From positions 46,642-110,641 of the forward strand of contig JASHNT010000131.1 in assembly GCA_030041495.1 (NCBI GenBank): DNA of 64,000 nt, given 5' to 3'. A program made the position numbers and the translations under genes. The notes under the pieces were generated by a model. The model was not told the DNA's origin and ran no database searches. It was given only the letters and a program-made list of their open reading frames with translations. Below are positions 43,131 to 51,357 of this stretch, piece by piece; the first letter of the stretch is position 1, and each line of letters starts with the position of its first letter. The stretch comes from Bryobacteraceae bacterium (lineage in GTDB: Bacteria; Acidobacteriota; Terriglobia; Bryobacterales; Bryobacteraceae).

Positions 43131-43262
43131 AGAAGATTGCTCGCAACGAGTTCACGCGCAAAGACGCACTACCATCGTAACATCTTGGGGATGAATGGCA
43201 TCGGAAACCGTGAGCAGCTTGGGCCTACTTAGCGCGAAAAAGGCCGACAGGTCGCCCCCATA

Positions 43263-44201
43263 TCAGTTCTCGGATGGCCTGTCCACATGGTCAATTACGA
43301 AGAAATCGCCGGGCCCCCTCGCCGATTCGAGCTTGAGCCCAAGCTGTTCCTCTAGGGCAGTAAAGATCGAAGGCCCCTGAAAGCTCGTGGTCGTGGCCGG
43401 GGCACCATTATTTTCCTGAGCGTCACCGGGAGGCGGAGGAGGCAAACCAACTCGCATCGTTTGTTGTTCAGGCTCGAATTCCAGGCTGAAATCAAATTGT
43501 CCAGGGATACCGGTTTTATCGATGACCGGTCGATCCATGATTCCATCAAGTATGTTGGCAAAATCGCCGACGCTCAGGCCGTGCAGCTCCTGTACGAGGA
43601 GCGCTCCCTCTCTTGTGAATGGGCTTGGTCCACAAAAGTTTTGGCCTGGCTTTAGCGGTGATGCAGACTGTGACCTCGGAACGCAAGAACCTTGTTGGAA
43701 TCGCCGCAGTTTGGGGCCGCTCTTGGCAACGATGAGGTTGTATACGGGGATCAGTCTGGTTTCACGATGGATCTTCAGGTTAAACCGATCTTCCAGAAGA
43801 GCCTGAAGCATCGGCCCCAACACGACTCCCCGGCTCGGATTGCCTTGCGCCTTTGCGTCAATCTCGTACCCGTCGGAGATGGCCCAGGCGGGGGCTCCGA
43901 CGATCTTGGCCGATGTCGAAAAAGAAGATTGGGACTGGCCATTTGCATACTGAATGTATGCGAACCTGACGAAGGAGACCAGAGGGCTGCAGCCGCTGCT
44001 AAACCGGCCTGGAGACCAGCCATCACCTCGAACGCCGTTCTGTGCACCCATCTCGCAATGACGAATCGAGGCGACCTCGAAAGCAGGTTTGCTGCCGACG
44101 CTCGATTGGGCCCGTGCGGCAGGCAAGTTTAAGAGACTGAGCAGGACCGCTGCAGGCACACCGGCCGTTCGATTTATTCCGAGTGCCACTTTCTTAGGCA
44201 T
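43263..44201 (-). CDS. TIGR03435 family protein
   Basis: A 312-residue exported protein. The signal peptide (VPAAVLLSLLNLPAARAQ) is followed by the family opening PAFEVASIRHCEMG, then FVRFAYIQYANGQ, ALLEDRFNLKIHRETRLIPVYNLIVAKSGPKLRR and MDRPVIDKTGIPGQFDFSLEFEP, ending with ALEEQLGLKLESARGPGDFFVIDHVDRPSEN. This family is strongly expanded in Solibacter and relatives, and its function is unknown. The gene looks less GC-rich than its neighbours, which fits recent gain or a member of a mobile paralog set. It stands alone between gaps of about 130 and 56 bases. Confidence 0.9.
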   Translation of the reverse strand: MPKKVALGINRTAGVPAAVLLSLLNLPAARAQSSVGSKPAFEVASIRHCEMGAQNGVRGDGWSPGRFSSGCSPLVSFVRFAYIQYANGQSQSSFSTSAKIVGAPAWAISDGYEIDAKAQGNPSRGVVLGPMLQALLEDRFNLKIHRETRLIPVYNLIVAKSGPKLRRFQQGSCVPRSQSASPLKPGQNFCGPSPFTREGALLVQELHGLSVGDFANILDGIMDRPVIDKTGIPGQFDFSLEFEPEQQTMRVGLPPPPPGDAQENNGAPATTTSFQGPSIFTALEEQLGLKLESARGPGDFFVIDHVDRPSEN

Positions 44202-44257
44202 CCAGTCTAATAATCATGAGACTCAAAATAGCGCGTTTGTGAGATCGAAGCCAGTCC

Positions 44258-44617
44258 CTACTCTACGCTGCTGACTTTGCCGTCGGTAAACGTGATCTTG
44301 AGGTCCGGATAGGTCCAGATCTCGTGGCTGGATCCGGTCACCGCGACAATCTTGGGCTCGCCCAGAGCCGCCTTCACCTGCTCGGACGTCTCGCCGATTT
44401 TGATCGCCTCTGAAGGCTTGCCCGCATCGCCGAAGGTCACCTTCGAGACTTGCGACTTAGGATACGTCCGCACCATGCCGTCCACCAGGAAGCTGATCTG
44501 GCCGTCGCTGAAGCCCGCCCAGGAACCCGTCAAAGTAGTCCCGTCGCGCAGCGTCAGGCTGTCGGCGCGCGCAAAACCGAGCGCGGCGAGGAACAGAACT
44601 GTAAAGATTCTCGTCAT
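44258..44617 (-). CDS. Small exported protein with SmpA-like C-terminus
   Basis: A 119-residue protein with signal peptide (IFTVLFLAALGFARADS). The first half is SLTLRDGTTLTGSWAGFSDGQISFLVDGMVRTYPKSQVSKVTFGD, a small beta barrel also found at the start of the next gene upstream. The second half (IKIGETSEQVKAALGEPKIVAVTGSSHEIWTYPDLKITFTDGKVSSVE) has the BamE/SmpA pattern: a helix ending GEP, then strands WTY and ITFTDGKV. The combination suggests an envelope protein. It overlaps the upstream gene by 4 bases, so the pair is cotranscribed. Confidence 0.72.
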   Translation of the reverse strand: MTRIFTVLFLAALGFARADSLTLRDGTTLTGSWAGFSDGQISFLVDGMVRTYPKSQVSKVTFGDAGKPSEAIKIGETSEQVKAALGEPKIVAVTGSSHEIWTYPDLKITFTDGKVSSVE

Positions 44618-45573
44618 TGCGTGCCCTTGGGATTGTCGATCACCACGTCTTGCGACAGCTTGTAAGTGAAGCGCGTTTCCGGCGGGATCTGCACTCCTTT
44701 GCTGGTCAGCGCCGCTCCGATCGCTCCCGCCGCAGCACCGATTCCCGCACCTACCGCAGCTCCAGCTCCGCCGCCCGCGGCCGCTCCAATCGCCGCTCCG
44801 CCCGCTGCTCCGCCGCCCGCTCCAATCGCGGTCCGCTTGGATTGCGACCCGGATTGCGAATCCACGTTGTCAGTCTTAAGCTCGATTCGCCGGCCATTCA
44901 CGATCACGGCCACCAGCGTGGTCGCGAGCATCGCGTGGCCCTTGAGCTTGGGGTTTTTGATCTCGGTGATGCGCAGAACCGCATTGGAGTTGATGGGCGC
45001 AATGGTCACGCCGTTCACCACCAACGGATCGTCCAGACTGGCCGAGTATTCTTTGTACTTGTCGGCTTTTTTCGAATCGATCCGCTCCACTGTGCGCGCG
45101 GCAATCTCCGTGCCCGCCGGAATCGTGATGCTAGCCGACGGAGCCGCTGGCCCGGTGGGGGGAACAGGCGGTGCCGCCGGTGCAGGCGCAAGTACAGGCT
45201 CAGCCGCTAAAGTTGGTCTGGGCGCGGCTGCCGGTGTAGGTGGAGCCGGAACCGTTGGTGGAGATAGAGGTGCCGGTGGAACTGGAGGCGCGGGAACAGA
45301 CGGCACAGCAGGCGCAAGAGGCGCCGCCGGCGGAGCCGGAGGTTCTGGAGGAGCAGGCGCGGCGGCCGATTCCAGAAGGGGATTGAACTGGATCGACGCG
45401 ACCTGATCCATCGAGATCACCTGCGCGTCGTCACCCACCTTGACCAGGAGCTGCTTGCTGCCCGCGGACTCCACGGTGCCCGTGATCTGCTGCCCGTTCT
45501 TCAACGTGACGACGTCAGCTAAGGCGCTGGACCCCAGCAACGCAATGAACAAAACAAACCAGGTCTTCTTCAT
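44614..45573 (-). CDS. Exported protein with Pro-rich linker and Gly-zipper
   Basis: A 319-residue protein from ATG 45573, which has GGAGG 7 bases upstream; a TTG at 45585 is the weaker choice. Order: signal peptide (TWFVLFIALLGSSALADV), the small domain VTLKNGQQITGTVESAGSKQLLVKVGDDAQVISMDQVASIQF, about 85 residues of Pro/Ala repeats (residues 75-160), a beta domain (ITIPAGTEIAARTVERIDSKKADKYKEYSASLDDPL) and an Ala/Gly zipper (GGAAIGAAAGGGAGAAVG) like that of membrane-inserting glycine-zipper proteins. Likely anchored at the outer membrane through the zipper. Function unknown. Confidence 0.75.
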   Translation of the reverse strand: MKKTWFVLFIALLGSSALADVVTLKNGQQITGTVESAGSKQLLVKVGDDAQVISMDQVASIQFNPLLESAAAPAPPEPPAPPAAPLAPAVPSVPAPPVPPAPLSPPTVPAPPTPAAAPRPTLAAEPVLAPAPAAPPVPPTGPAAPSASITIPAGTEIAARTVERIDSKKADKYKEYSASLDDPLVVNGVTIAPINSNAVLRITEIKNPKLKGHAMLATTLVAVIVNGRRIELKTDNVDSQSGSQSKRTAIGAGGGAAGGAAIGAAAGGGAGAAVGAGIGAAAGAIGAALTSKGVQIPPETRFTYKLSQDVVIDNPKGTQ

Positions 45574-45607
45574 GCTTGCCTCCAACCCGAGTTCAGCCGG
45601 TTACTAG

Positions 45608-45674
45608 CCCGCAAAGGGCGCGCGGGCACCATTATCACACCCCCGTAAGCTGCCCGCGCGCTCCGTTTTGCGGG
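45608..45674. repeat. Long imperfect inverted repeat between two genes
   Basis: CCCGCAAAGGGCGCGCGGGC (45608-45627) pairs with 45652-45674 (GCCCGCGCGC...TTTTGCGGG), apart from a three-base bulge and a small mismatch. The loop is 24 bases. It lies just after the stop of the 45678 gene on the minus strand and could act as a terminator or an RNA stabiliser, though no T run follows. Confidence 0.5.
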
Positions 45675-45677
45675 CGG

Positions 45678-46793
45678 TTAATTGGAGCTGACGGTCCAAT
45701 GAACCACGCATTTCCTCTGCGCGCCGGAGCTTTTATTCCTCAAGATTAGCCGCTGCGTGCCGTCGTCGCCCGGAACCAGCCGCGCGTCCCACATCTTGGT
45801 GTCGTAATCGAGCTGAAGCTTCAGCGGCGGGAGATTGCGAAACACATATTCCGCATTCTGCGGAACCGCCTCTCCCCGGCATTGCAAAGTGCCGGACATC
45901 GGCCCGTTATACGATTTCGGATCAGGCGCGATCGCGGCGGTAACCGCAGGCGGCGGATCCGGTTGCGGGTTGGTCTGAGGTGTTCGCCTCTGCAACGTGG
46001 GCGCGCCCGCCGACGGATCGGGATCCGCGCCGATCAGCGCCGGTCGTTCGCCGGGAGGCACCATCTTCCTCCGGCCGGTCGAGGGAGCGCCGCCCTCCGA
46101 AGATTGCTGAATGCTGGATCGCGGATCGTACAGCCAGAAATTCGCCCGATCGACTGTCTCCGGATCACCGCTGCGAAGATCCCGCGCCAGCAGGCTCTGC
46201 GCGGTCGCCCGGTAGAACGGCAGAATCTGCACAGCCTGTTTCCTCCACAAACCGATATCCGGCATGTCGATCAGAATCCGGCACACCGTCTCGGCTTCCG
46301 TTGGGGACAGATCCAGCGGCTGCCCGGCCGCGGCAGCGTGGACCAGGTCATTCATCATCGGCTGGCCGCTATCCGGGAAGCGCAGCAGCAGGTCTTCGAA
46401 CATCGGAGCGTAACCCGGCAGGAACGCCGCCGCGCGCTGCGGTCCCCAGGAAAAGTTGATCACGCCCACGGCTACCTTGGCGTCCGCCAGTGATTTGACT
46501 ACGTCCGTAAGATTGCCTCGTGTGTCTTTTTGCCAGGCGGCTATCAGTTCCTCATCGATAATATCGCGGTACCAAGCCAGCCACCCGGTGAGCGTAGTGA
46601 CGGTCTGCTCCCGGTTATTCGCATCCACTTTTTCCAATAATGCCCGGATCTTCTGGCGCGCCACCGCAGGCGAATACGGCGCAGGTCCAGTCACCTTGAA
46701 CTGGGCATGCGCCGGAGTCAGGGCCATTCCTGCGAAAACCAGCGCGATTACCACCGTCCAGCTACGCAATCGCAATGGAAAAAGTCTTGTCAT
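45678..46793 (-). CDS. Exported protein of unknown function
   Basis: A 371-residue protein from ATG 46793 (MTRLFPLRLRSWTVV), with a signal peptide ending TPAHAQ. The N-terminal 200 residues are helical (VARQKIRALLEKVDANNREQTVTTLTGWLAWYRDII, and FLPGYAPMFEDLLLRFPDSGQPMMNDLVHAA). A Pro/Gln/Arg-rich linker at about 220-290 leads to a small C-terminal beta domain with two Cys (LQCRGEAV...AQRKCVVHW) that may form a disulfide. I do not recognise the family. The frame is open to 46859, but MFALKRTVTLQW adds no clear signal. Confidence 0.68.
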   Translation of the reverse strand: MTRLFPLRLRSWTVVIALVFAGMALTPAHAQFKVTGPAPYSPAVARQKIRALLEKVDANNREQTVTTLTGWLAWYRDIIDEELIAAWQKDTRGNLTDVVKSLADAKVAVGVINFSWGPQRAAAFLPGYAPMFEDLLLRFPDSGQPMMNDLVHAAAAGQPLDLSPTEAETVCRILIDMPDIGLWRKQAVQILPFYRATAQSLLARDLRSGDPETVDRANFWLYDPRSSIQQSSEGGAPSTGRRKMVPPGERPALIGADPDPSAGAPTLQRRTPQTNPQPDPPPAVTAAIAPDPKSYNGPMSGTLQCRGEAVPQNAEYVFRNLPPLKLQLDYDTKMWDARLVPGDDGTQRLILRNKSSGAQRKCVVHWTVSSN

Positions 46794-46846
46794 AAGACGA
46801 TATTGGACGCGCCAATCGTCGCTCCATTGTAAGGTCACGGTTCGCT

Positions 46847-47086
46847 TCAATGCAAACACCCATGTTCGCGATCGTGTTTTTCAAGCGCAGCCCGCGCGTC
46901 CTCATACGCCTGGCGGGCTTCCTGCTCCCGGCGGCGCGCCGGCTCGGCATCCGCGGAGCCCTGCGCGTCTTTGCGGAGGTCCGCTGCTTCGATGTAGAGG
47001 CGCGCCGTGCGCGCCACCTCGCTCTTCAGGTTTTCCCTCTCTTCGCAGAACAAGCGGGTCCATTGTAACGGCCAAATGTGACACAA
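46847..47086 (-). CDS. Small helical protein ending in an EHGC motif
   Basis: A possible 79-residue protein with TTG start. The body is one long charged helix (LKSEVARTARLYIEAADLRKDAQGSADAEPARRREQEARQAYEDARAALEKHDREHGCLH). Short acidobacterial proteins ending in AYxxHxxEHGC are familiar to me as conserved hypotheticals, which is why I keep this frame. The first 15 residues are doubtful, and an internal TTG (giving MFCEEREN) may be the true start. No ribosome site stands out. It is the divergent neighbour of the PhoU-like gene. Confidence 0.5.
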   Translation of the reverse strand: MCHIWPLQWTRLFCEERENLKSEVARTARLYIEAADLRKDAQGSADAEPARRREQEARQAYEDARAALEKHDREHGCLH

Positions 47087-47168
47087 GCATTGATTCTATG
47101 AGCATCAAGGCGATGTCATCGAACTGTCACCCTCCGCGGAAACCCGCTTGCTCCGTTCAGTAGCGAAT

Positions 47169-49097
47169 ATGAAAGCGCAGATTCTAACCGCTCTGGGTGA
47201 ATCGGCGCTGGGCCGCGCAGCACAGGTGAACGCGGCGCTGGCGGCTAACGACCGCATCAAGTACTATCTTTCCTTACTCCAGATGTCGATAGCCCGCGCG
47301 GACCGCCCGGAGCAGCCGGCGTCGGATCTGCGGTCCGAGCGCCTCGCCTGCGGGGTCCTGGACTCCGCGTTTGATGAAATAACCGCCGCTACCCGCCGGG
47401 AGGGCGAGTGCTACAGCATCCCCGGCTGCGCCAAAATACTCGACTCGATCACCCAGGAGTTGCGCGTTATGGCCGAGCCGGTTCTCTCTGTGGAGTCCGC
47501 GTCCTTCGCGGGCCGGCTGGAATGCCTTCTCAATCGCTTGCCGGCCCCACAGGACGGTTTGATTTCAGGCTCCGCGATTTTCGAGATGAGCCGCGCCGCC
47601 AGCGGCCAACAAGACAGCCTTCATCAGCTTGTCATGGACCTGCATAAGCGCCTCAACGCCATGCAAGCGGAACTGGCCGAGCAGCGCTTGGATGGAGCGG
47701 CCGTTTACAACATCGAGGAAGCCGACCGGCCGCTGATCGCCGCCTTCATGGCGGGATTGAATCGCACTGCTCCGCTGAAATTCGACCATCCCGGCCTGGC
47801 CACGACTGCCACGCGCTCCGGCGCAACACTCCTCATCCAGAACGATATCGGCGAGACCGACGCGCACGTCGTGGTGATCCACGTGGAAGGCCTTTCGGTC
47901 CAAGTCATCTACACCGACGTGCACCCGGAGCGCGCCCAGTTCTTCCGTGACATGTTCAAAAATTACCCGGTCGCCTGGAACACTAGCCGCGCGGGCGAAC
48001 TTGCCGAAGCCGGCGCGGATGCGAGCTTTACCCTACTCACCGGTACATTTGCCGCGCCCGGCCGGGCCGCGCTTGAAGAGTATCTCGGCTTCCTCGGCTC
48101 CCGCCTGGTGTTCCTGATCGATTGGAACCGCGCGCGCAAGCAACTTCGCGATTTCCTGCGCGGACCGGATAGGGTCGCGGTTCTCAGTTGGGGGGCGGAA
48201 GCCGAAGCGGGCCATCGCGCTTTCCTCCAACTCGGCGGCGCTCGCGTGGTCCATCAGGCCATCGAAAAGGTCGCGGGCTCAGCGCTGCATTTCGGAGACC
48301 GGCTATGCGATGTGCTGGGCACAAAAGCCGCGAACGATTTCATGCGCTTCGTTTTGGGCGCAGCTTCGGACGGATTGAAGCAACAGCAATCCGCGAGGCT
48401 TATTCAGGATCGCATCTGCGCGGAGCTTCAAGCCCACCTCGCGAGCGAAGGCCAACGCTTGTTGCAATTGGCTGGAGAGCACGCCGGAATCATCTTCGAG
48501 CTGGCCACTCAGGTGCGAGACGGCGTTCGCGATATTCCTGCCGGCCAGGACTGCGCGAACTACGAAAAGCTCGCCAAACGCGCCCGAGGTTTTGAGCATG
48601 ACGCCGATCAGTTGGTGATCGCCGCGCGGGAGGCTGTAGCCAAGCGCCCGGAGTACACGGCGCTTTTCAGGGTCGCGGAAACCGCCGACGATGCCGCGGA
48701 TGAGTTGGAGGAGGTCGTCTTCTTGCTCGGGTTGCTTCACGTAAGTAAGCCCTGCGGCGAAGCCCTGCATGCTCTCGCGGCTCTCGCCGGCCTGCTGGTC
48801 GAAGCGTCTCAGGAATGGGTCAAAGCGCTCACGCACGCCGTGCATGTCAAGAAAGCCGGCCGGCAGGAAGACGCCGGCGATTTCCTGCTCGCCATCGACC
48901 GGGTGCTCGCTTTGGAGCATCAAGCCAACGACGCGGAGCGCGCCTTGACCTACGCCGCTGTCCGCCACGCGCGCAATTTCCGCCAGTTACACCTCTACTC
49001 CGAGATCGGAGCGAGTCTCGAAGCCGCGGCGGATTCGCTGAAAAGCGCCGGACTCATCGCGCGGGATCATTTATTCGCTACCGTCTTGGGGGCATGA
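47169..49097 (+). CDS. PhoU/DUF47-domain protein with unknown N-terminal region
   Basis: A 642-residue protein from ATG 47169 (MKAQILTALGE); TTG 47148 is possible. Residues 1-170 are helical (VNAALAANDRIKYYLSLLQMSI). A central part of about 200 residues is unassigned (LIQNDIGETDAHVVVIHVEGLSVQVIYTDVHPERAQFFRDMF and SRLVFLIDWNRARKQLRDFL). The last 210 residues match the PhoU-like DUF47 helical bundle: AKRARGFEHDADQLVIAAREA, then LFRVAETADDAADELEEVVFLLG, the E/D-rich helices that bind metal clusters in PhoU. It lies 3 bases ahead of a PPDK-like gene, so the two are surely coexpressed. Confidence 0.75.
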   Translation: MKAQILTALGESALGRAAQVNAALAANDRIKYYLSLLQMSIARADRPEQPASDLRSERLACGVLDSAFDEITAATRREGECYSIPGCAKILDSITQELRVMAEPVLSVESASFAGRLECLLNRLPAPQDGLISGSAIFEMSRAASGQQDSLHQLVMDLHKRLNAMQAELAEQRLDGAAVYNIEEADRPLIAAFMAGLNRTAPLKFDHPGLATTATRSGATLLIQNDIGETDAHVVVIHVEGLSVQVIYTDVHPERAQFFRDMFKNYPVAWNTSRAGELAEAGADASFTLLTGTFAAPGRAALEEYLGFLGSRLVFLIDWNRARKQLRDFLRGPDRVAVLSWGAEAEAGHRAFLQLGGARVVHQAIEKVAGSALHFGDRLCDVLGTKAANDFMRFVLGAASDGLKQQQSARLIQDRICAELQAHLASEGQRLLQLAGEHAGIIFELATQVRDGVRDIPAGQDCANYEKLAKRARGFEHDADQLVIAAREAVAKRPEYTALFRVAETADDAADELEEVVFLLGLLHVSKPCGEALHALAALAGLLVEASQEWVKALTHAVHVKKAGRQEDAGDFLLAIDRVLALEHQANDAERALTYAAVRHARNFRQLHLYSEIGASLEAAADSLKSAGLIARDHLFATVLGA

Positions 49098-49100
49098 GCC

Positions 49101-50681
49101 ATGCTCAAAACGAAGATCTTCGAAATCGGTCCCGGGCCGCTGCCCCAAACTTCCGCTGCTGAAGTCGGCAACAAGGCTTGGAATCTGATGCGCATGGCCG
49201 CGGGGGGATTGCCCGTGCCCCCGGGATTCGTCCTGCCCGCATCTTGGCGCAGCCAGCAGGAGGGCGCGCTCCGCGAGGCTCTGGCGGAAGGCGTTTCTGT
49301 GCTGGAAAAGCGCACCGGCTTGCATTTCGGTTCGCCGCGCAACCCGCTGTTGGTTTCCGTGCGATCCGGAAGCGCCGTCTCCATGCCCGGCATGCTGGAG
49401 ACTGTGCTGGATCTCGGCCTCACGGAGGAGTCGGCCGACGGATTGATCCGTCTAACCGGCAATCCGCGTCTGGCCTGGGATTGTTACCGGCGTTTGATTC
49501 AAGGCTACGCGGAAGTCGTCCAAGGGCTGCCATCCGCCCCGTTCGAGGATCTGCTGGCGCAGGCCGCCTCAGAGTCCGGCGTGGACAGCGATCGCGAGTT
49601 GGATTGCCGCTCACTGCGAAAACTGGCTCGCGGCATGGCCGGCCTCTTCGAAGAGCTGGCGGGCGAACCTTTTCCATCAGACCCGCTGGAACAGTTGCAC
49701 CGCGCCGCACGCGCCGTCTTTCGTTCGTGGGATGCCCTCAAAGCGGTGTCGTACCGCCGCTTGAAGAACATCAGGGACGATCTCGGAACCGCCGTAACCG
49801 TGCAGGCCATGGTGTTCGGCAACGCGGGCGGCCAGTCCGGTTCCGGCGTCGGTTTCACCCGCAATCCGGCGACCGGCGAAAAAGAGCTCTATCTCGACTT
49901 TCGCTTCAACGCCCAGGGTGAGGACGTCGTCGCTGGGCGCCACACCAGCGCGGATACCGAACGCCTACGGCGCGCCCTGCCCCGCGTTTGGACCGAAATC
50001 GGATCCGCCGCCGCGGCGCTCGAAACCCTGTTCCGCGATGCTCAGGATTTTGAATTCACCGTGCAGAGCGGTGCGCTGTACCTTCTGCAGTCCCGCGACG
50101 CCAAGCGCACGGATTGGGCGGCTCTACGCATCGCTGTCGACCTGGTACGCGAAGAGCTGATCGATGCGGACGAAGCGCGGCGGCGGCTGAACGGAATCGA
50201 CCTGCAACGCATTTCGCGAACCCGCTTCGATGCCCACACCGCTGTGACGCTAGCTCGGGCGGAAGCGGCGTCGGTCGGGGTCGCCAGCGGCGCCATCGCG
50301 CTCGACTCCGCGGCCGCCGCGCGCATCGCCCAACAAGGCTCGCCCGTGATCCTGGTGCGCCGCGATATCGCGACCTCCGACATCGATGGCATCGCCGTCG
50401 CCAGCGGAATCCTCACTGCTTCCGGGAGCCGCACTTCGCACGCGGCCGTGGTCGCGCGGCACCTCGGCAAAGTGTGTCTGGTGGGGTGCGCTGCATTGGA
50501 AATCGACCTGGAACGCCGCCGTTGCAAGCTCGGCGCTGCGGTTTTAAACGAAGGCGATTTCCTGTCGCTCGACGCCAACGCAGGTTGCGTTTACTCGGGG
50601 AAACTCAAGGCCGTGACGGAGCGTCCACAACGCGAATTAAAGGCGATAGCGCAATGGCCGGCGCTGCTTCTAGCAGGCTGA
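49101..50681 (+). CDS. Short PPDK-like protein without PEP/pyruvate barrel
   Basis: A 526-residue protein. Residues 20-330 match the ATP-grasp half of pyruvate phosphate dikinase: GNKAWNLMRMAAGGLPVPPGFVLP (23-46), SVRSGSAVSMPGMLETVLDLGL (86-107), SGSGVGFTRNPATGE (246-260) and LQSRDAKRT. Residues 390-500 are the phosphohistidine swivel domain, with TSHAAVVARHLGK giving the catalytic His447. A true PPDK (about 870 residues) continues with a TIM barrel for PEP/pyruvate; here the chain stops. It can plausibly phosphorylate itself from ATP, but the acceptor must be another molecule or protein. The coexpressed PhoU-domain protein is the obvious candidate. Confidence 0.85.
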   Translation: MLKTKIFEIGPGPLPQTSAAEVGNKAWNLMRMAAGGLPVPPGFVLPASWRSQQEGALREALAEGVSVLEKRTGLHFGSPRNPLLVSVRSGSAVSMPGMLETVLDLGLTEESADGLIRLTGNPRLAWDCYRRLIQGYAEVVQGLPSAPFEDLLAQAASESGVDSDRELDCRSLRKLARGMAGLFEELAGEPFPSDPLEQLHRAARAVFRSWDALKAVSYRRLKNIRDDLGTAVTVQAMVFGNAGGQSGSGVGFTRNPATGEKELYLDFRFNAQGEDVVAGRHTSADTERLRRALPRVWTEIGSAAAALETLFRDAQDFEFTVQSGALYLLQSRDAKRTDWAALRIAVDLVREELIDADEARRRLNGIDLQRISRTRFDAHTAVTLARAEAASVGVASGAIALDSAAAARIAQQGSPVILVRRDIATSDIDGIAVASGILTASGSRTSHAAVVARHLGKVCLVGCAALEIDLERRRCKLGAAVLNEGDFLSLDANAGCVYSGKLKAVTERPQRELKAIAQWPALLLAG

Positions 50682-50696
50682 CTTCGTTGTTTTCCG

Positions 50697-51317
50697 CTAC
50701 TGTGGCTTCTGATCCTCGAACGGAACTTCGAAATACAGGAATTCTTTTCCGTTCGACGCGTCGGCGATCCCGTTCACGTAGAGATACGCGCCCGGACGTA
50801 CCGCGCTATCGAAGTAAAAGAATCCGTAGATTTGGTCGCCGGCCGGCAGCAGCGTGGCGCTGAACGCGAGCCCGTCGATCTCCGGCACATCCAGCGGACC
50901 CTTATGTTTGCGCGATAGAGGAATGGGGAGGGGACTCGGCTGCGGCACGCGGTAGTCTTTGCCCGCCGCGCCATCCCACAAGCGCACGTCGAGAGGTTTC
51001 ATGGGCAAGGCCCGATCGTTTTGCAGATCCACCAGTTCCGGTTTCAGGTTCAGCCGCAGCGCGCCGGGCGTGCCGTTCTTGATGATCACCAGAATCGGCA
51101 GCACGCCGTACTTGTAAGGGTTCGCTTTGCCGAACGCCGCCTTGACCTCGTCCTCTCGGGTATACGGCACGGCCGCGATCGTGATTCCGTTCTGTGTCTG
51201 GTGGCCGGGGTAAGACCCCGCCGGCCCGGGGGCGAAGCGCTTATCGGCCGCGTCAGCCTTGTGAGAGGCTACCGCCGCCGCTATACTCAAAAGAACCATC
51301 AACGCCACGCGTCTCAT
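50697..51317 (-). CDS. Exported protein of unknown function
   Basis: A 206-residue protein with signal peptide (VALMVLLSIAAAVASHKADA). Core: PGHQTQNGITIAAVPYTREDEVKAAFGKANPYKYGVLPILVIIKNGTPGALRLNLKPELVDLQNDRALP, then a beta-rich second half (DGLAFSATLLPAGDQIYGFFYFDSAVRPGAYLYVNGI). The ILVIIKNGTPGALRL block looks like an immunoglobulin-like sandwich strand pair. I cannot name a family. The start codon sits at 51317, back to back with the waaA-lpxK reading frame; the two 5' ends touch or overlap, which constrains both promoters. Confidence 0.7.
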   Translation of the reverse strand: MRRVALMVLLSIAAAVASHKADAADKRFAPGPAGSYPGHQTQNGITIAAVPYTREDEVKAAFGKANPYKYGVLPILVIIKNGTPGALRLNLKPELVDLQNDRALPMKPLDVRLWDGAAGKDYRVPQPSPLPIPLSRKHKGPLDVPEIDGLAFSATLLPAGDQIYGFFYFDSAVRPGAYLYVNGIADASNGKEFLYFEVPFEDQKPQ

Positions 51318-51357
51318 TTATTTCCTCTACCAGGTCTTTCAGATCATCCTCAGCCCA

